Assembly: GCF_002407065.1 (NCBI RefSeq)
Contig: NZ_CP023564.1
Location: forward strand, 1,798,001 to 1,862,000
Origin: Brachybacterium ginsengisoli
GTDB lineage: Bacteria > Actinomycetota > Actinomycetes > Actinomycetales > Dermabacteraceae
DNA length: 64,000 nucleotides
Direction of reading: 5' to 3'
Positions within the stretch are counted from its first letter, which is position 1. Each line of letters begins with the position of its first letter. The notes under the pieces are model-generated. The model did no database searches. It worked only from the letters and a program-made list of their open reading frames with translations, and had not been told where the DNA came from. The translations under genes were made by a program, and so were the position numbers. Below are positions 41,376-51,162 of the stretch, one piece after another.

Positions 41376-42440
41376 ATGAGCCCGGCAGGCCCACCGGAGG
41401 GTGGGACCTCGAACGACGCAGCGCAGGAGGTGAGCGAGACGGACGCCCGCAAGCTCAACATCCTCGGCGCGATCGTCGAGGACTATGTCGCGACCCGCGA
41501 GCCCGTCGGCTCGAAGTCGCTGCTGGAGCGTCACGAGCTCGGCGTCTCCGCCGCGACCGTGCGCAACGACATGTCCTCCCTCGAGGAGGAGGGGCTGATC
41601 CATCAGCCCCACACCTCGGCCGGTCGCGTGCCCACCGACAAGGGCTATCGCACCTTCGTGGACCACGTGGCCACGATCAAGCCGCTGTCGGCCCCCGAGC
41701 GCCGGGCGATCCGCGCTCTGCTCGAGGACGCCGGCGACGTCGAGGACCTGCTGGCCCGCACCGTGCGGCTGCTCGCGCAGCTCACCCAGCAGGTCGCCAT
41801 GGTCCAGTACCCCGCCCGTCGGCAGGCCAGGATCCGGCACGTCGAGCTGGTCAAGGTGGCGGACTCGCTGCTGCTGGTCGTGCTGATCCTCGAGTCCGGC
41901 CGCGTCGACCAGCGCACCGTCCCGGTGACCGCGGGCCGGCCGGCCGAGTACTACGTGGCGCTGCGCGACCATCTCAACCGCGTCGTCGCCGGCCGTGAGG
42001 TCACCGACCTCGCGGCACCGCTGGGCGAGTACCTCGAGTCCCTGCCTCCGGTGGAGCGTCCGGCGGTCGTCGAGGTCGCCGAGACGCTCGCTGCGCTGGC
42101 CGCCAGCCGCGCCGAGGACCGCATCATGATGGCCGGCACCTCGAACATCGCCCGCTCCGCGCAGGACTTCGCCCGCGATGTCGAACCGCTGCTGGACGTC
42201 CTCGAGGAGCAGCTGGTGCTGCTGCGGCTCTTCACCGAGATGCACGTGTCCCCGGGAGCCGTCGAGGTGCGCATCGGCTCCGAGCTCGAGGACCGGGCCC
42301 TGCACTCGACCTCGGTGGTCGGCGCCGGCTACGGCTCGGGATCCCATCTGGCGATCCTCGGCCCCCGCCGCATGGACTACGCCACCGGCATCTCCACCGT
42401 CCAGGCCATCGCCCGCTACGTCAGCCGCTATCTCGAATAG
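41376..42440 (+). CDS. hrcA: heat-inducible transcription repressor HrcA
   Basis: Repressor of 354 residues that binds CIRCE elements and depends on GroEL for folding. The N-terminal winged helix has ILGAIVEDYVATREPVGSKSLLERHELGVSAATVRNDM, followed by LEEEGLIHQPHTSAGRVPTDKGYR. The dimerisation and GAF-like domains fill the rest, ending ISTVQAIARYVSRYL. The start is ATG 41376, and dnaJ follows after 102 bases. A CIRCE-like element lies upstream. Confidence 0.96.
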   Translation: MSPAGPPEGGTSNDAAQEVSETDARKLNILGAIVEDYVATREPVGSKSLLERHELGVSAATVRNDMSSLEEEGLIHQPHTSAGRVPTDKGYRTFVDHVATIKPLSAPERRAIRALLEDAGDVEDLLARTVRLLAQLTQQVAMVQYPARRQARIRHVELVKVADSLLLVVLILESGRVDQRTVPVTAGRPAEYYVALRDHLNRVVAGREVTDLAAPLGEYLESLPPVERPAVVEVAETLAALAASRAEDRIMMAGTSNIARSAQDFARDVEPLLDVLEEQLVLLRLFTEMHVSPGAVEVRIGSELEDRALHSTSVVGAGYGSGSHLAILGPRRMDYATGISTVQAIARYVSRYLE

Positions 42441-42542
42441 CAGCGCCGCGGACCGGACCGGTCCGCCCCGCGCCGCCTCACCCATCGCCCGCCGCCCGCC
42501 GCGGCCCGGCCACACCGACTCCCCGCGAAGGAATCCACCCCT

Positions 42543-43670
42543 GTGAACGAGGACTACTACGACCTGCTCGGCGTCTCCCGCGATGCGTCGACCGACGAGA
42601 TCAAGAAGGCGTACCGCAAGCTCGCCCGCACCCTCCACCCGGATGTGAACCCGGACCCGGAGGCCGCGGAGAAGTTCAAGCGCGTCTCCCAGGCCTACGA
42701 GACCCTCTCCACCGCGGACAAGCGTCGCCAGTACGACATGGGCGGCGGCCCCGGCATGGGCGGGTTCCCCGGCGGCGGCGGTGCCGGCTTCGACTTCAAC
42801 GACATCTTCGACATGTTCGCCGGAGCCTCCGGGATGCGCGGCCGCAGCCAGGGCCCCGTCCCGCGCCAGCGTCGCGGCGGCGACGTGCTGCGCCGGGTGC
42901 GGATCGAGATGCGCGACGTCGTGTTCGGCACCGAGGAGAAGGTCACCTTCCGCACCGCGGAGCTGTGCGAGCGCTGCTCCGGCTCCTGCTGCGAGCCCGG
43001 CACCAGCCCCACCCGCTGCACCGCCTGCAACGGCTCCGGCCACGTGCAGCGCGTCGCCCAGTCGCTGCTGGGCCAGATGGTCACCATGGCGCCCTGCCCC
43101 ACCTGCGAGGGCCACGGCGACGTCATCGAGAGCCCCTGCACCAGCTGCTCCGGCCACGGCCGCACCGCCGCCGAGCGCACCGTCACGGTGCGCATCCCCT
43201 CGGGCGTGGAGAACGGCACCCGCATCCAGCTGCGTGGCGAGGGCGAGACCGGCGAGGCCGGTGGCCCCTCGGGCGACCTCTTCGTCGAGCTCACCGTCAC
43301 CGATCACGAGATGTTCGACCGCGACGGCGACGACCTGGTCACCACCATCGCGGTGCCGATGACCACCGCCGCCCTCGGAGCGACGATCCCGCTGGACACC
43401 TTCGACGGCGAGCAGGAGCTGGACATCCGCCCGGGCTCCCAGCCCGGCGAGGAGATCACGCTGAAGGGCCTCGGCGTCACGCCGCTGCGCCGCGAGCGCC
43501 GCGGAGACATCCGCGTGGTGCTCGACGTGGACGTCCCCTCGTCCCTCAGCGAGGAGGAGCAGGACCTCCTGCGCCAGTTCGCCGCCCTGCGCGGTGATGA
43601 GACCACCCGTCGCTCCAAGGGCCAGCGCGGTCCGTTCGCGAAGCTCCGCGAACGGCTGCGCGACCTCTGA
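42543..43670 (+). CDS. dnaJ: molecular chaperone DnaJ
   Basis: Hsp40 co-chaperone of 375 residues. The J domain has HPD at 32-34, followed by a short Gly/Phe linker and a four-repeat zinc domain. The first repeat reads CERCSGSC (Cys142, Cys145) where CxxCxGxG is expected: the final Gly is Cys149, followed by Cys150. The other three repeats ([24 protein letters not shown]) are normal. The substrate-binding beta domains follow. The start is GTG 42543. As the hrcA-linked copy it is probably the second DnaJ; a dnaK-linked copy would lie elsewhere. Confidence 0.95.
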   Translation: MNEDYYDLLGVSRDASTDEIKKAYRKLARTLHPDVNPDPEAAEKFKRVSQAYETLSTADKRRQYDMGGGPGMGGFPGGGGAGFDFNDIFDMFAGASGMRGRSQGPVPRQRRGGDVLRRVRIEMRDVVFGTEEKVTFRTAELCERCSGSCCEPGTSPTRCTACNGSGHVQRVAQSLLGQMVTMAPCPTCEGHGDVIESPCTSCSGHGRTAAERTVTVRIPSGVENGTRIQLRGEGETGEAGGPSGDLFVELTVTDHEMFDRDGDDLVTTIAVPMTTAALGATIPLDTFDGEQELDIRPGSQPGEEITLKGLGVTPLRRERRGDIRVVLDVDVPSSLSEEEQDLLRQFAALRGDETTRRSKGQRGPFAKLRERLRDL

Positions 43671-43689
43671 GCCGGACCGGGAGCACCAC

Positions 43690-44478
43690 GTGCCCGCGAC
43701 GCCGCCCGGCTTCCTGATCCTCGACGACGCCCTGGCCCTCGCCCGCTCGGGCGACGCCCTGGTGCTCGGCGGCGAGGAGGGGCGCCATGCGGCGAAGGTC
43801 GCCCGGATCGGGGTGGGGGAGCAGCTCCTGCTCACCGATGCCCCGGGCCGCCAGGTCCTCGCCGAGGTGAGCGGCGCCCGCAAGGAGGAGCTGGACCTGA
43901 CGCTGCTCGCGGACCCCGCGCCCGCCGTGCAGCGGCTGCCCCGGCTGGGCCTCGTCCAGGCGCTCGCCACGGGCGGCCGGGACGAGCAGGCCGTGGAGTC
44001 CGCGACCGAGCTCGGCGCCGATCGCCTCGTGCCCTGGATCGCGCAGCGCTCGGTGTCCGTGTGGCGCGGCGAGAAGCTGCGCAAGGGGCGCGCCAAGTGG
44101 GAGTCCACGGTGCGTGCGGCGGTCAAGCAGTGCCGTCGGCCCGGGATCCCCGAGGTGGGCGAGCCCGTGACCACGAAGGAGCTGCTGCTCCAGGTGCGCG
44201 AGCGAGCGGGGCATGGAGCTCTCGTGCTCGTGCTGCACGAGCAGGAGTCCGTCGGCCTGATGAGCCTCGCCGAGGAGCTGAGCGGGGCGAGCGAGGCCGG
44301 TGTCGAGGAGATCCTGGTGATCGTGGGCCCCGAGGGCGGCATCGCCCCCGAGGAGCTCACCGGCCTGCACGAGGCCGGTGCCCGCTCGGTGCTGCTCGGC
44401 CCCGAGGTGCTGCGCTCCTCGACCGCTGGACCCGCCGCGCTCGCGGTGCTCAGCGCGCTCGTGGGCCGCTGGGGCTGA
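43690..44478 (+). CDS. rsmE: 16S rRNA m3U1498 methyltransferase RsmE
   Basis: SPOUT-class methyltransferase of 262 residues that modifies U1498 in the ribosomal decoding region. The N-terminal PUA-like domain contains EEGRHAAKVARIGVGE. The knotted C-terminal domain has IVGPEGGIAPEEL and LLGPEVLRSSTAGPAAL, the SAM-binding loops. The frame is open further upstream, but GTG 43690 with GGGAG 7-11 bases before it gives the family's N-terminus. It follows dnaJ after 19 bases, the common hrcA-dnaJ-rsmE order. Confidence 0.93.
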   Translation: MPATPPGFLILDDALALARSGDALVLGGEEGRHAAKVARIGVGEQLLLTDAPGRQVLAEVSGARKEELDLTLLADPAPAVQRLPRLGLVQALATGGRDEQAVESATELGADRLVPWIAQRSVSVWRGEKLRKGRAKWESTVRAAVKQCRRPGIPEVGEPVTTKELLLQVRERAGHGALVLVLHEQESVGLMSLAEELSGASEAGVEEILVIVGPEGGIAPEELTGLHEAGARSVLLGPEVLRSSTAGPAALAVLSALVGRWG

Positions 44479-44532
44479 ACGACCTGGGGGAATCCCCTGT
44501 GCGGCGCGCCGCGCCGTGGCAGGATGCTTCGG

Positions 44533-45528
44533 GTGATCATCGCCGAGAACCTGGTCAAGGAGTTCAGCCGTCCTCGACGAGCGGTGGGCCGATTCGCGGG
44601 GGTCCGGTCCTTCTTCAGCACCGACAGGGTCGTCTCGCGCGCCGTAGACGACGTCTCCCTGCGGATCGATGACGGGGAGATCGTCGGCTACCTCGGGCCC
44701 AACGGCGCCGGGAAGTCGACCACCATCAAGATGCTCACCGGCATCCTCGTGCCCACCTCTGGCCACGTCGAGGTCGAGGGGATCGTGCCCTGGAAGGACC
44801 GCCGAGCGAACGCCCGCAACATCGGCGCCGTGTTCGGCCAGCGCAGCCAGCTGTGGACCGACCTGCCGCTGCGGGAGTCCCTCGAGCTGATCGCGAAGCT
44901 CTACGGGCTCTCCCCGGAGGATCACCGCCGCTCCCTCGAGGGCTTCGTGGACCTGCTGGACATGGGGCCGTTCCTGGACACGGCGGTGCGCTCGCTCTCG
45001 CTGGGCCAGCGCATGCGCGGCGACATCGTCGCCGCCATGCTGTACCGCCCGCCGGTCCTCTACCTCGACGAGCCGACCGTGGGCCTGGACGTGGTGGCCA
45101 AGGCACGGATCCGCGACTTCATCGCCGAGCAGAACCGCACCGAGGGCACCACGGTGCTGCTGACCACCCACGACATCGCCGACATCGAGCAGCTCGCCCG
45201 GCGCGTGGTGATCATCGACGAGGGCCGCATCCTCTACGACGGCGGCCTGGACGCCCTCCGCGTCCGCTACGCGCCCTTCCGCGAGATCGTGGTCAGCGCC
45301 TCGGAGATCCCCGAATCGATCTCCCTGGAGGGGCTCGAGCTCACGCGCCTGGTGCCCGCCGGCGACGAGCTGCGGGGCACCTTCCGCTTCGATCCCGCCG
45401 TGCTGCCCGCCCCGGCGGCGATCGGGCGCCTCACCGGGGCGCTGGAGATCACCGACCTCTCCAGCCGGGAGCCGAGCGTCGAGGACGTGATCCACCGGAT
45501 CTACACCGACCGGGGCGTCGCGCCGTGA
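44533..45528 (+). CDS. ABC-2 type transporter ATP-binding protein
   Basis: ATPase of 331 residues for the exporter encoded by the next two genes. Walker A is GPNGAGKST, Q-loop is in VFGQRSQLW, and the signature is SLSLGQRMRGDI (LGQRM in place of LSGGQ). Walker B is VLYLDEPTVGLD and the H-loop is TTHD. With two unlike permeases this matches the COG4586/4587/3694 family, whose substrates are unknown. GTG 44533 is preferred because AGGA lies 8 bases upstream; ATG 44524 is in frame. The stop overlaps the next start by four bases. Confidence 0.9.
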   Translation: MIIAENLVKEFSRPRRAVGRFAGVRSFFSTDRVVSRAVDDVSLRIDDGEIVGYLGPNGAGKSTTIKMLTGILVPTSGHVEVEGIVPWKDRRANARNIGAVFGQRSQLWTDLPLRESLELIAKLYGLSPEDHRRSLEGFVDLLDMGPFLDTAVRSLSLGQRMRGDIVAAMLYRPPVLYLDEPTVGLDVVAKARIRDFIAEQNRTEGTTVLLTTHDIADIEQLARRVVIIDEGRILYDGGLDALRVRYAPFREIVVSASEIPESISLEGLELTRLVPAGDELRGTFRFDPAVLPAPAAIGRLTGALEITDLSSREPSVEDVIHRIYTDRGVAP

Positions 45529-46367
45529 GCGCGAGCGTCGTGGCCCGCGCCGGCACCCGCCTGCCCGCCCCACAGGTGCGGGCCGGGCTCAGCGCCTCCG
45601 TCGGCCACGCCGCCCGGGCCCAGTTCGCCTTCCGCGCCTCCACCTGGACGGGGATCGTGGGCTGTGCCTTGCAGGTGGTGCTCGTGCACCTGGTCTGGAC
45701 CGCCGTCTACGGGGGCCGCAGCGACGTCGCGGGGGTGGCGCAGGGCGATGCGGTCACCTACGCGGTGCTCGGCGTGCTCACCACCACGGTGTTCCAGCCC
45801 TTCGCCTTCGACTCCCTGCTGGGCCGGCTGCGCACCGGAGCGATCGCCTTCGACGTGATGCGGCCGATCTCCGCCGTGCCGGTCGCCCTCGCCCGCCAGC
45901 TCGGCGGGGCGATCGGCCAGCTCCCGGCCGTCCTGACGGCCCTGGTGGTGGGGCTCGTGCTCGGCGCGATCGCCCTGCCCGGCAGCTGGCTCTCCGGACT
46001 CGCCTTCCTGCTCTCCCTCACTCTCGGATTCGTGCTCTCGCTGCTGGTGAACTTCACCGTGGGGCTGGTGGGCTTCTGGACGCTCGAGACCGGCGGCGCC
46101 TTCATCATCTACCGCATGCTCGCCCAGTTCTCCTCGGGTGCGCTGATCCCGCTGTGGTTCATGCCGGACTGGCTCAGCGGCACCCTGACCCTGCTGCCCT
46201 TCTCCGCGCAGGTGTTCGTGCCGCTGTCGATCTACGTCGACACCGCGCCGGGGTGGCACACAGCAGGCGCGATCGGGCTGCAGGTGGTGTGGGTCGTGCT
46301 GATCGCGGGCCTCGCCTCCCTGGTGTGGTCCCGCGCCATCCGTCGGCTGGTGATCTTCGGTGGCTGA
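45525..46367 (+). CDS. ABC-2 family transporter permease (subunit 1)
   Basis: Polytopic protein of 280 residues with about six membrane segments. It begins with the block ARAQFAFRASTW, and contains AIAFDVMRPIS and LLVNFTVGLVGFWTLETGG, typical of the ABC2_membrane_6-like permeases paired with COG4586 ATPases. GTG 45525 overlaps the ATPase stop, and its own end overlaps the next gene by 8 bases. Substrate unknown. Confidence 0.88.
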   Translation: MSASVVARAGTRLPAPQVRAGLSASVGHAARAQFAFRASTWTGIVGCALQVVLVHLVWTAVYGGRSDVAGVAQGDAVTYAVLGVLTTTVFQPFAFDSLLGRLRTGAIAFDVMRPISAVPVALARQLGGAIGQLPAVLTALVVGLVLGAIALPGSWLSGLAFLLSLTLGFVLSLLVNFTVGLVGFWTLETGGAFIIYRMLAQFSSGALIPLWFMPDWLSGTLTLLPFSAQVFVPLSIYVDTAPGWHTAGAIGLQVVWVVLIAGLASLVWSRAIRRLVIFGG

Positions 46368-47229
46368 GGCGAGCACGCCCCGCCGGATGGCGGCCGACAG
46401 GGCGGGGTCCGGGACCCTCGCCCGACCTGTGCCGCTGTGGCGCACCTACGCGATCCTGCTCGGCGCCACCTGGCGCAGCATGCGCGTGCACCGCGTGAAC
46501 CTGGTGATGATGTTCCTGGGCAGCGCCGCCCTGCAGGGCACGCAGCTGGCCTTCATCGGCGTGCTGCTGGGCGCCTTCGGCACGATCGCCGGCTGGAGCG
46601 TGGCCGAGGTCGCGTTCCTGTACGGCCTGCGGCTCACCGCCCACGGCGTGTGCACCATCAACTTCGGCCAGCACCGGGGGAGCGCACAGGTGGTGCGGGA
46701 CGGCGACTGGGACCGGTACCTGCTGCGGCCCGCCTCGCCGCTGATCCAGCTGCTCACGAGGTTCTTCAACCCGGGAACGCTCGGGGACCTGGTGCTCGGG
46801 CTCGCGATCCTCTCGGTCGCCGCATCCCGCCTGGAGCTCGACTGGTCGCCGTGGTTGATCGCGTACGTGGCCGCGGCCGCAGTGAGCGGCGGACTGGTCG
46901 AGGCGGGGCTGCAGATCGGGATCTCCGGGCTGGACTTCCGCATGGGTCCCACCACCCGGATCAAGGACACGATCGACCGGGTCCTCACCGACTTCGGCGC
47001 CTACCCGATGACGATCTTCGGCACCGTCGGGGCCTGGCTGCTGACCTTCCTGCTGCCGCTGGCCTTCATGGCCTATCTCCCGGCGACCGTGGTGCTGGGC
47101 CGCACCGAGGAGCTCGCCGTCCCCGAGATCCTCGCCCAGCTCTCCCCGCTGGTGGGCCCGATGATGCTGGTGGCCGGAGTGCTGGTGTTCCGCCGGCTGT
47201 CGCGCCACTACACCAGCCCCGGGCACTGA
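46360..47229 (+). CDS. ABC-2 family transporter permease (subunit 2)
   Basis: Second, unlike permease of the exporter, 289 residues with about six membrane segments. Characteristic blocks are RVNLVMMFLGSAALQG, WDRYLLRPASPLIQLL and FRMGPTTRIKDTIDRVLTDFG with a closing ATVVLGR. The GTG start lies inside the end of the preceding gene. A hairpin follows 2 bases after the stop. The three genes form a coupled operon. Confidence 0.88.
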   Translation: MAEASTPRRMAADRAGSGTLARPVPLWRTYAILLGATWRSMRVHRVNLVMMFLGSAALQGTQLAFIGVLLGAFGTIAGWSVAEVAFLYGLRLTAHGVCTINFGQHRGSAQVVRDGDWDRYLLRPASPLIQLLTRFFNPGTLGDLVLGLAILSVAASRLELDWSPWLIAYVAAAAVSGGLVEAGLQIGISGLDFRMGPTTRIKDTIDRVLTDFGAYPMTIFGTVGAWLLTFLLPLAFMAYLPATVVLGRTEELAVPEILAQLSPLVGPMMLVAGVLVFRRLSRHYTSPGH

Positions 47230-47230
47230 A

Positions 47231-47264
47231 CGGGCCCCGTCGGCACGATGCGCGACGGGGCCCG
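47231..47264. terminator. bidirectional hairpin after the ABC operon
   Basis: Perfect 12-base stem (47231-47242 with 47253-47264) and a 10-base loop, lying between the convergent ABC operon and FMN reductase gene. Confidence 0.75.
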
Positions 47265-47279
47265 GAGGAGCGAGATGGT

Positions 47280-47822
47280 TCAGGCGACGGGAGCGAGCGC
47301 CTTCTCCTCGAGGGTCGCGAGGCCGCTCGCGAGGGCGGCGACCTTCGCCTCGGTGACGAAGAGCTCGCCCTCGACGGAGAGGTCCTCGCGGAAGCCCAGG
47401 CCGATGGAGCCCACGACGTCCGCGCCCACGCGGGTCATGAGGGTCTCGAGCACGGGGAGGACCTCGTTCGCCGCGCCCCAGCCGTAGCCGACCAGGAGGG
47501 TGGGCAGGCCGGACCACTCGGCGAACAGGTAGTCGATCGCGTTCTTCAGCGCACCGGGGTAGGAGCCGTTGTACTGCGGGGTGAGGATCACCACGGCGTC
47601 GAGCGCGTCGATCCGCTCGGCCCAGGCGGTGGCGTGGGGCGTGGTGCGGGGCTGCTCCGCCTTGGGGCTGAAGGTCTCGTCGAAGGCGGGCAGGGCCACC
47701 TCGCGCAGGTCGATGAGGTCGATGTCCGTGCCGGCGGGGGCCGCATCGCGGACCCAGTCGGCGATCCCTCCGCCGATGCGGTTCGGGCGGGCACTGGAGA
47801 GGATGATTCCGAGCTTCGTCAT
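47280..47822 (-). CDS. NADPH-dependent FMN reductase
   Basis: Flavodoxin-like quinone/FMN reductase of 180 residues. The FMN phosphate loop is SSARPNRIG near the N-terminus and the second flavin loop is TPQYNGSYPGALKNAIDYL. Members reduce FMN, quinones, azo dyes or metals such as chromate; the physiological substrate is unknown. ATG 47822 is the start. It is divergent from the HIT gene, and the 77 bases between them contain an AT-rich patch (CTTTAAACTT) that should hold one or both promoters. Confidence 0.88.
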   Translation of the reverse strand: MTKLGIILSSARPNRIGGGIADWVRDAAPAGTDIDLIDLREVALPAFDETFSPKAEQPRTTPHATAWAERIDALDAVVILTPQYNGSYPGALKNAIDYLFAEWSGLPTLLVGYGWGAANEVLPVLETLMTRVGADVVGSIGLGFREDLSVEGELFVTEAKVAALASGLATLEEKALAPVA

Positions 47823-47899
47823 AGTGCTTTAAACTTCTCATATCTGGGAGCGGTTTCCCAACTCCGGGTGGCCTTCCTCGCTCCCGTAGACTCCCCACC

Positions 47900-48270
47900 A
47901 TGGGAACCAGCGTCAACCAGACCGACACAGGGCGTCATGATCCGCAGTGCCTCTTCTGCCGGATCATCGCCGGGGAGATCCCGTCCGATCGTGTCCACGA
48001 GGACGAGCGGGTGATCGCCTTCGCGGACCTGCACCCGCAGGCCCCGGTGCACATGCTCGTCGTCCCCCGCGAGCACCGGCGGGACGTCGCCGAGCTCGCC
48101 GAGGACCCGGAGCTGCTGGCCCACATCACCCAGGTCGCCGGCCGCATCGCCGCCGACCGTGCCGACGGCGACTTCCGCCTCGTGTTCAACACCGGCCCCG
48201 GCGCCGGACAGACCGTGTTCCACGTGCACGCGCACGTCCTGGCGGGCGGGAAGCTCGCAGAAGGAGAACT

Positions 48271-48274
<4 letters not shown>
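47900..48274 (+). CDS. HIT family nucleotide hydrolase (HINT-like)
   Basis: A 124-residue histidine-triad protein. The HIT motif HVHAHV is at 108-113, and the zinc-type CLFC (17-20) with a downstream His is typical of HINT proteins. They hydrolyse adenosine 5'-phosphoramidates or aminoacyl-AMP. ATG 47900 is the start. Its stop overlaps the phoH GTG (GTGA), so the HIT-phoH-ybeY-corC-era run is one coupled operon. Confidence 0.92.
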
Positions 48275-49317
<1,043 letters not shown>

Positions 49318-49319
49318 GC

Positions 49320-49781
49320 ATGACCATCGAGATCCGCAACGAGACCACCGCGGTCGTCGACGAGAAGGAGTTCGTCGAGCTCTCGCGCTTCGTCTTCGAG
49401 GCGATGCACCTGAACCCTGCCACGGAGATGTCGATCCTCTTCGTGGACGAGGACGCGATGGAGAAGCTGCACGTGCAGTGGCTGGACCTGCCGGGTCCCA
49501 CCGACGTGATGAGCTTCCCGATGGACGAGCTCATCCCCGGCACCCCGCAGCAGCCGGCGCCCGAGGGGCTGCTCGGCGACGTGGTGCTGTGCCCGTCGGT
49601 CGCCACCAAGCAGGCCGCCGAGGCAGGCCACAGCGCCGTCGAGGAGATGCTGCTGCTGACCGTCCACTCGATCCTCCACCTCCTGGGCTACGACCACATG
49701 GAGGAGGACGAGCGCACCGAGATGTTCGACCTCCAGCGCCAGCTGCTGCTCACCTTCCTCGCCTCGCGCTCCGAGCACTGA
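49320..49781 (+). CDS. ybeY: endoribonuclease YbeY (rRNA maturation RNase)
   Basis: Zinc-dependent endoribonuclease of 153 residues for 16S rRNA 3'-end maturation and ribosome quality control. The metal motif H-x3-H-x5-H is His116, His120 and His126 in HSILHLLGYDH. GPTDVMSFP and LLGDVVLCPSVA are the other conserved blocks. ATG 49320 begins 2 bases after the phoH stop, as expected for this conserved pair. Confidence 0.96.
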   Translation: MTIEIRNETTAVVDEKEFVELSRFVFEAMHLNPATEMSILFVDEDAMEKLHVQWLDLPGPTDVMSFPMDELIPGTPQQPAPEGLLGDVVLCPSVATKQAAEAGHSAVEEMLLLTVHSILHLLGYDHMEEDERTEMFDLQRQLLLTFLASRSEH

Positions 49782-49827
49782 GCCGCCGACCCGTGCCCCT
49801 CCCGACACCGAGCTCCCGGGCGGTCCC

Positions 49828-51162
49828 GTGCTGACCCTGGTCCTGACGATCCTGATCCTGCTGATCGTGGTCTCCGGGGTCGTGGCGGCCGTGCTCACGG
49901 CGGTCGACTCCGCCCAGCTCTCCCTCTCCCGCAGCGTGCTCGAGAAGGCGCTGGCCTCGCGGCCCGCCGCCGTGCGGGACCGGGTGCTCGCCCAGCAGGA
50001 GGATGCCGCCCGCACCCTCTCCTCGGTCTCGCTCGCCCGGATGCTCGCCGAGACCGTCATGGTCGCCGCGGTGGCCGGGGTGACCGTGGCCGTCCGCGAC
50101 CACCGCGGCCACGAGGGCCTGCTGATCCCGGGCCTGGCGACCGTGGTGGTGGCCGGGCTGCTGGTGCTCATCGTGCTCGCGATCTCGCCGCGCACCATCG
50201 GCCGCAGCCGCCCGGAGGCCGTGCTGATCTCCAACCGCTGGCTGGTCACCGCCGCCCGTGTGCTGCTGTGGCTGCCCGCCGGACTGCTGACCAGCGTGGG
50301 GGCCTCGCTCGCGACGCGATCGGGCGGGCAGGAGACCCCGGAGGACGGCGCCGAGAAGGCGCGCAAGAACGTGGACCGCGCCCTCGAGGACGAGCACGTG
50401 CGCGACGGCGAGCGCGACATGATCCAGGGCGTCTTCGACCTGCGCGGCACCATGGTGCGCGAGCTGATGGTGCCCCGCCCGGACATGGTCACCCTCGCCG
50501 CGGACTCGAGCGCCGAGGCCGCGATGCGGCTGTTCGTGCGCTCGGGCTACTCGCGCATCCCCGTGGTGGGCGAGAACGTGGACGATCTGTGCGGCATCCT
50601 GTACGTCAAGGACGTCATGCGCGCGATCCACTCCCCGTGGGACCCGCGACCGCAGCGCCCCGTCCACGAGATCATGCGCCCGGCCCGCTTCGCCCCGGAG
50701 TTCCTCGCGGCCGACGCGGTGCTCGCCCAGATGCAGACCAGCCACGTCCACATCACCGTCCTGGTGGACGAGTACGGCGGCGTGGCCGGCATCGTCACCA
50801 TCGAGGACATCCTCGAGGAGATCGTGGGCGAGATCGCCGACGAGCACGACCGCCACGAGCCCGAGATCCAGGACCTCGGCCAGGGCCGCTACCGCGTCCC
50901 GGCCCGGGCCGGTCTCTCCGAGGTCGGCGACCTGTTCGACCTCGAGATCGACGACGACGACATCGACAGCGTGGGCGGGCTGCTCGCCAAGGCGACCGGC
51001 CGCGTGCCGATCCCGGGCACGCACGCGATCGTCCACGGACTCGAGCTCGAGGCCGACAAGAGCGCCGGCCGCCGCAAACGCCTGTCCACCGTGCTGGTGC
51101 GCAGGGCCCCGCAGGACGATGACCCGTCCGGCAGTGACCAGGAGGACGACAATGACCGCTGA
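49828..51162 (+). CDS. hemolysin/CorC family transporter (CNNM domain + CBS pair)
   Basis: A 444-residue membrane protein. The N-terminal CNNM/DUF21 domain has about four hydrophobic segments (from MLTLVLTILILLIVV). Two CBS domains follow, with REIMVPRP-like VRELMVPRPDM and VDEYGGVAGIVTIEDILEEIVGEI. A CorC_HlyC transporter-associated domain (RYRVPARAGLSEVGDLFDLEI) closes the protein. The family exports magnesium or cobalt. The C-terminal tail is acidic. The start is GTG 49828. It overlaps era by 11 bases. Confidence 0.93.
   Translation: MLTLVLTILILLIVVSGVVAAVLTAVDSAQLSLSRSVLEKALASRPAAVRDRVLAQQEDAARTLSSVSLARMLAETVMVAAVAGVTVAVRDHRGHEGLLIPGLATVVVAGLLVLIVLAISPRTIGRSRPEAVLISNRWLVTAARVLLWLPAGLLTSVGASLATRSGGQETPEDGAEKARKNVDRALEDEHVRDGERDMIQGVFDLRGTMVRELMVPRPDMVTLAADSSAEAAMRLFVRSGYSRIPVVGENVDDLCGILYVKDVMRAIHSPWDPRPQRPVHEIMRPARFAPEFLAADAVLAQMQTSHVHITVLVDEYGGVAGIVTIEDILEEIVGEIADEHDRHEPEIQDLGQGRYRVPARAGLSEVGDLFDLEIDDDDIDSVGGLLAKATGRVPIPGTHAIVHGLELEADKSAGRRKRLSTVLVRRAPQDDDPSGSDQEDDNDR

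Noticed and set aside
41217-44621. Upstream extension of the DUF3097 frame to more than 1,400 codons
   Set aside because: The extension is antisense to hrcA, dnaJ and rsmE and has no similarity to DUF3097; the family N-terminus begins at 41216.
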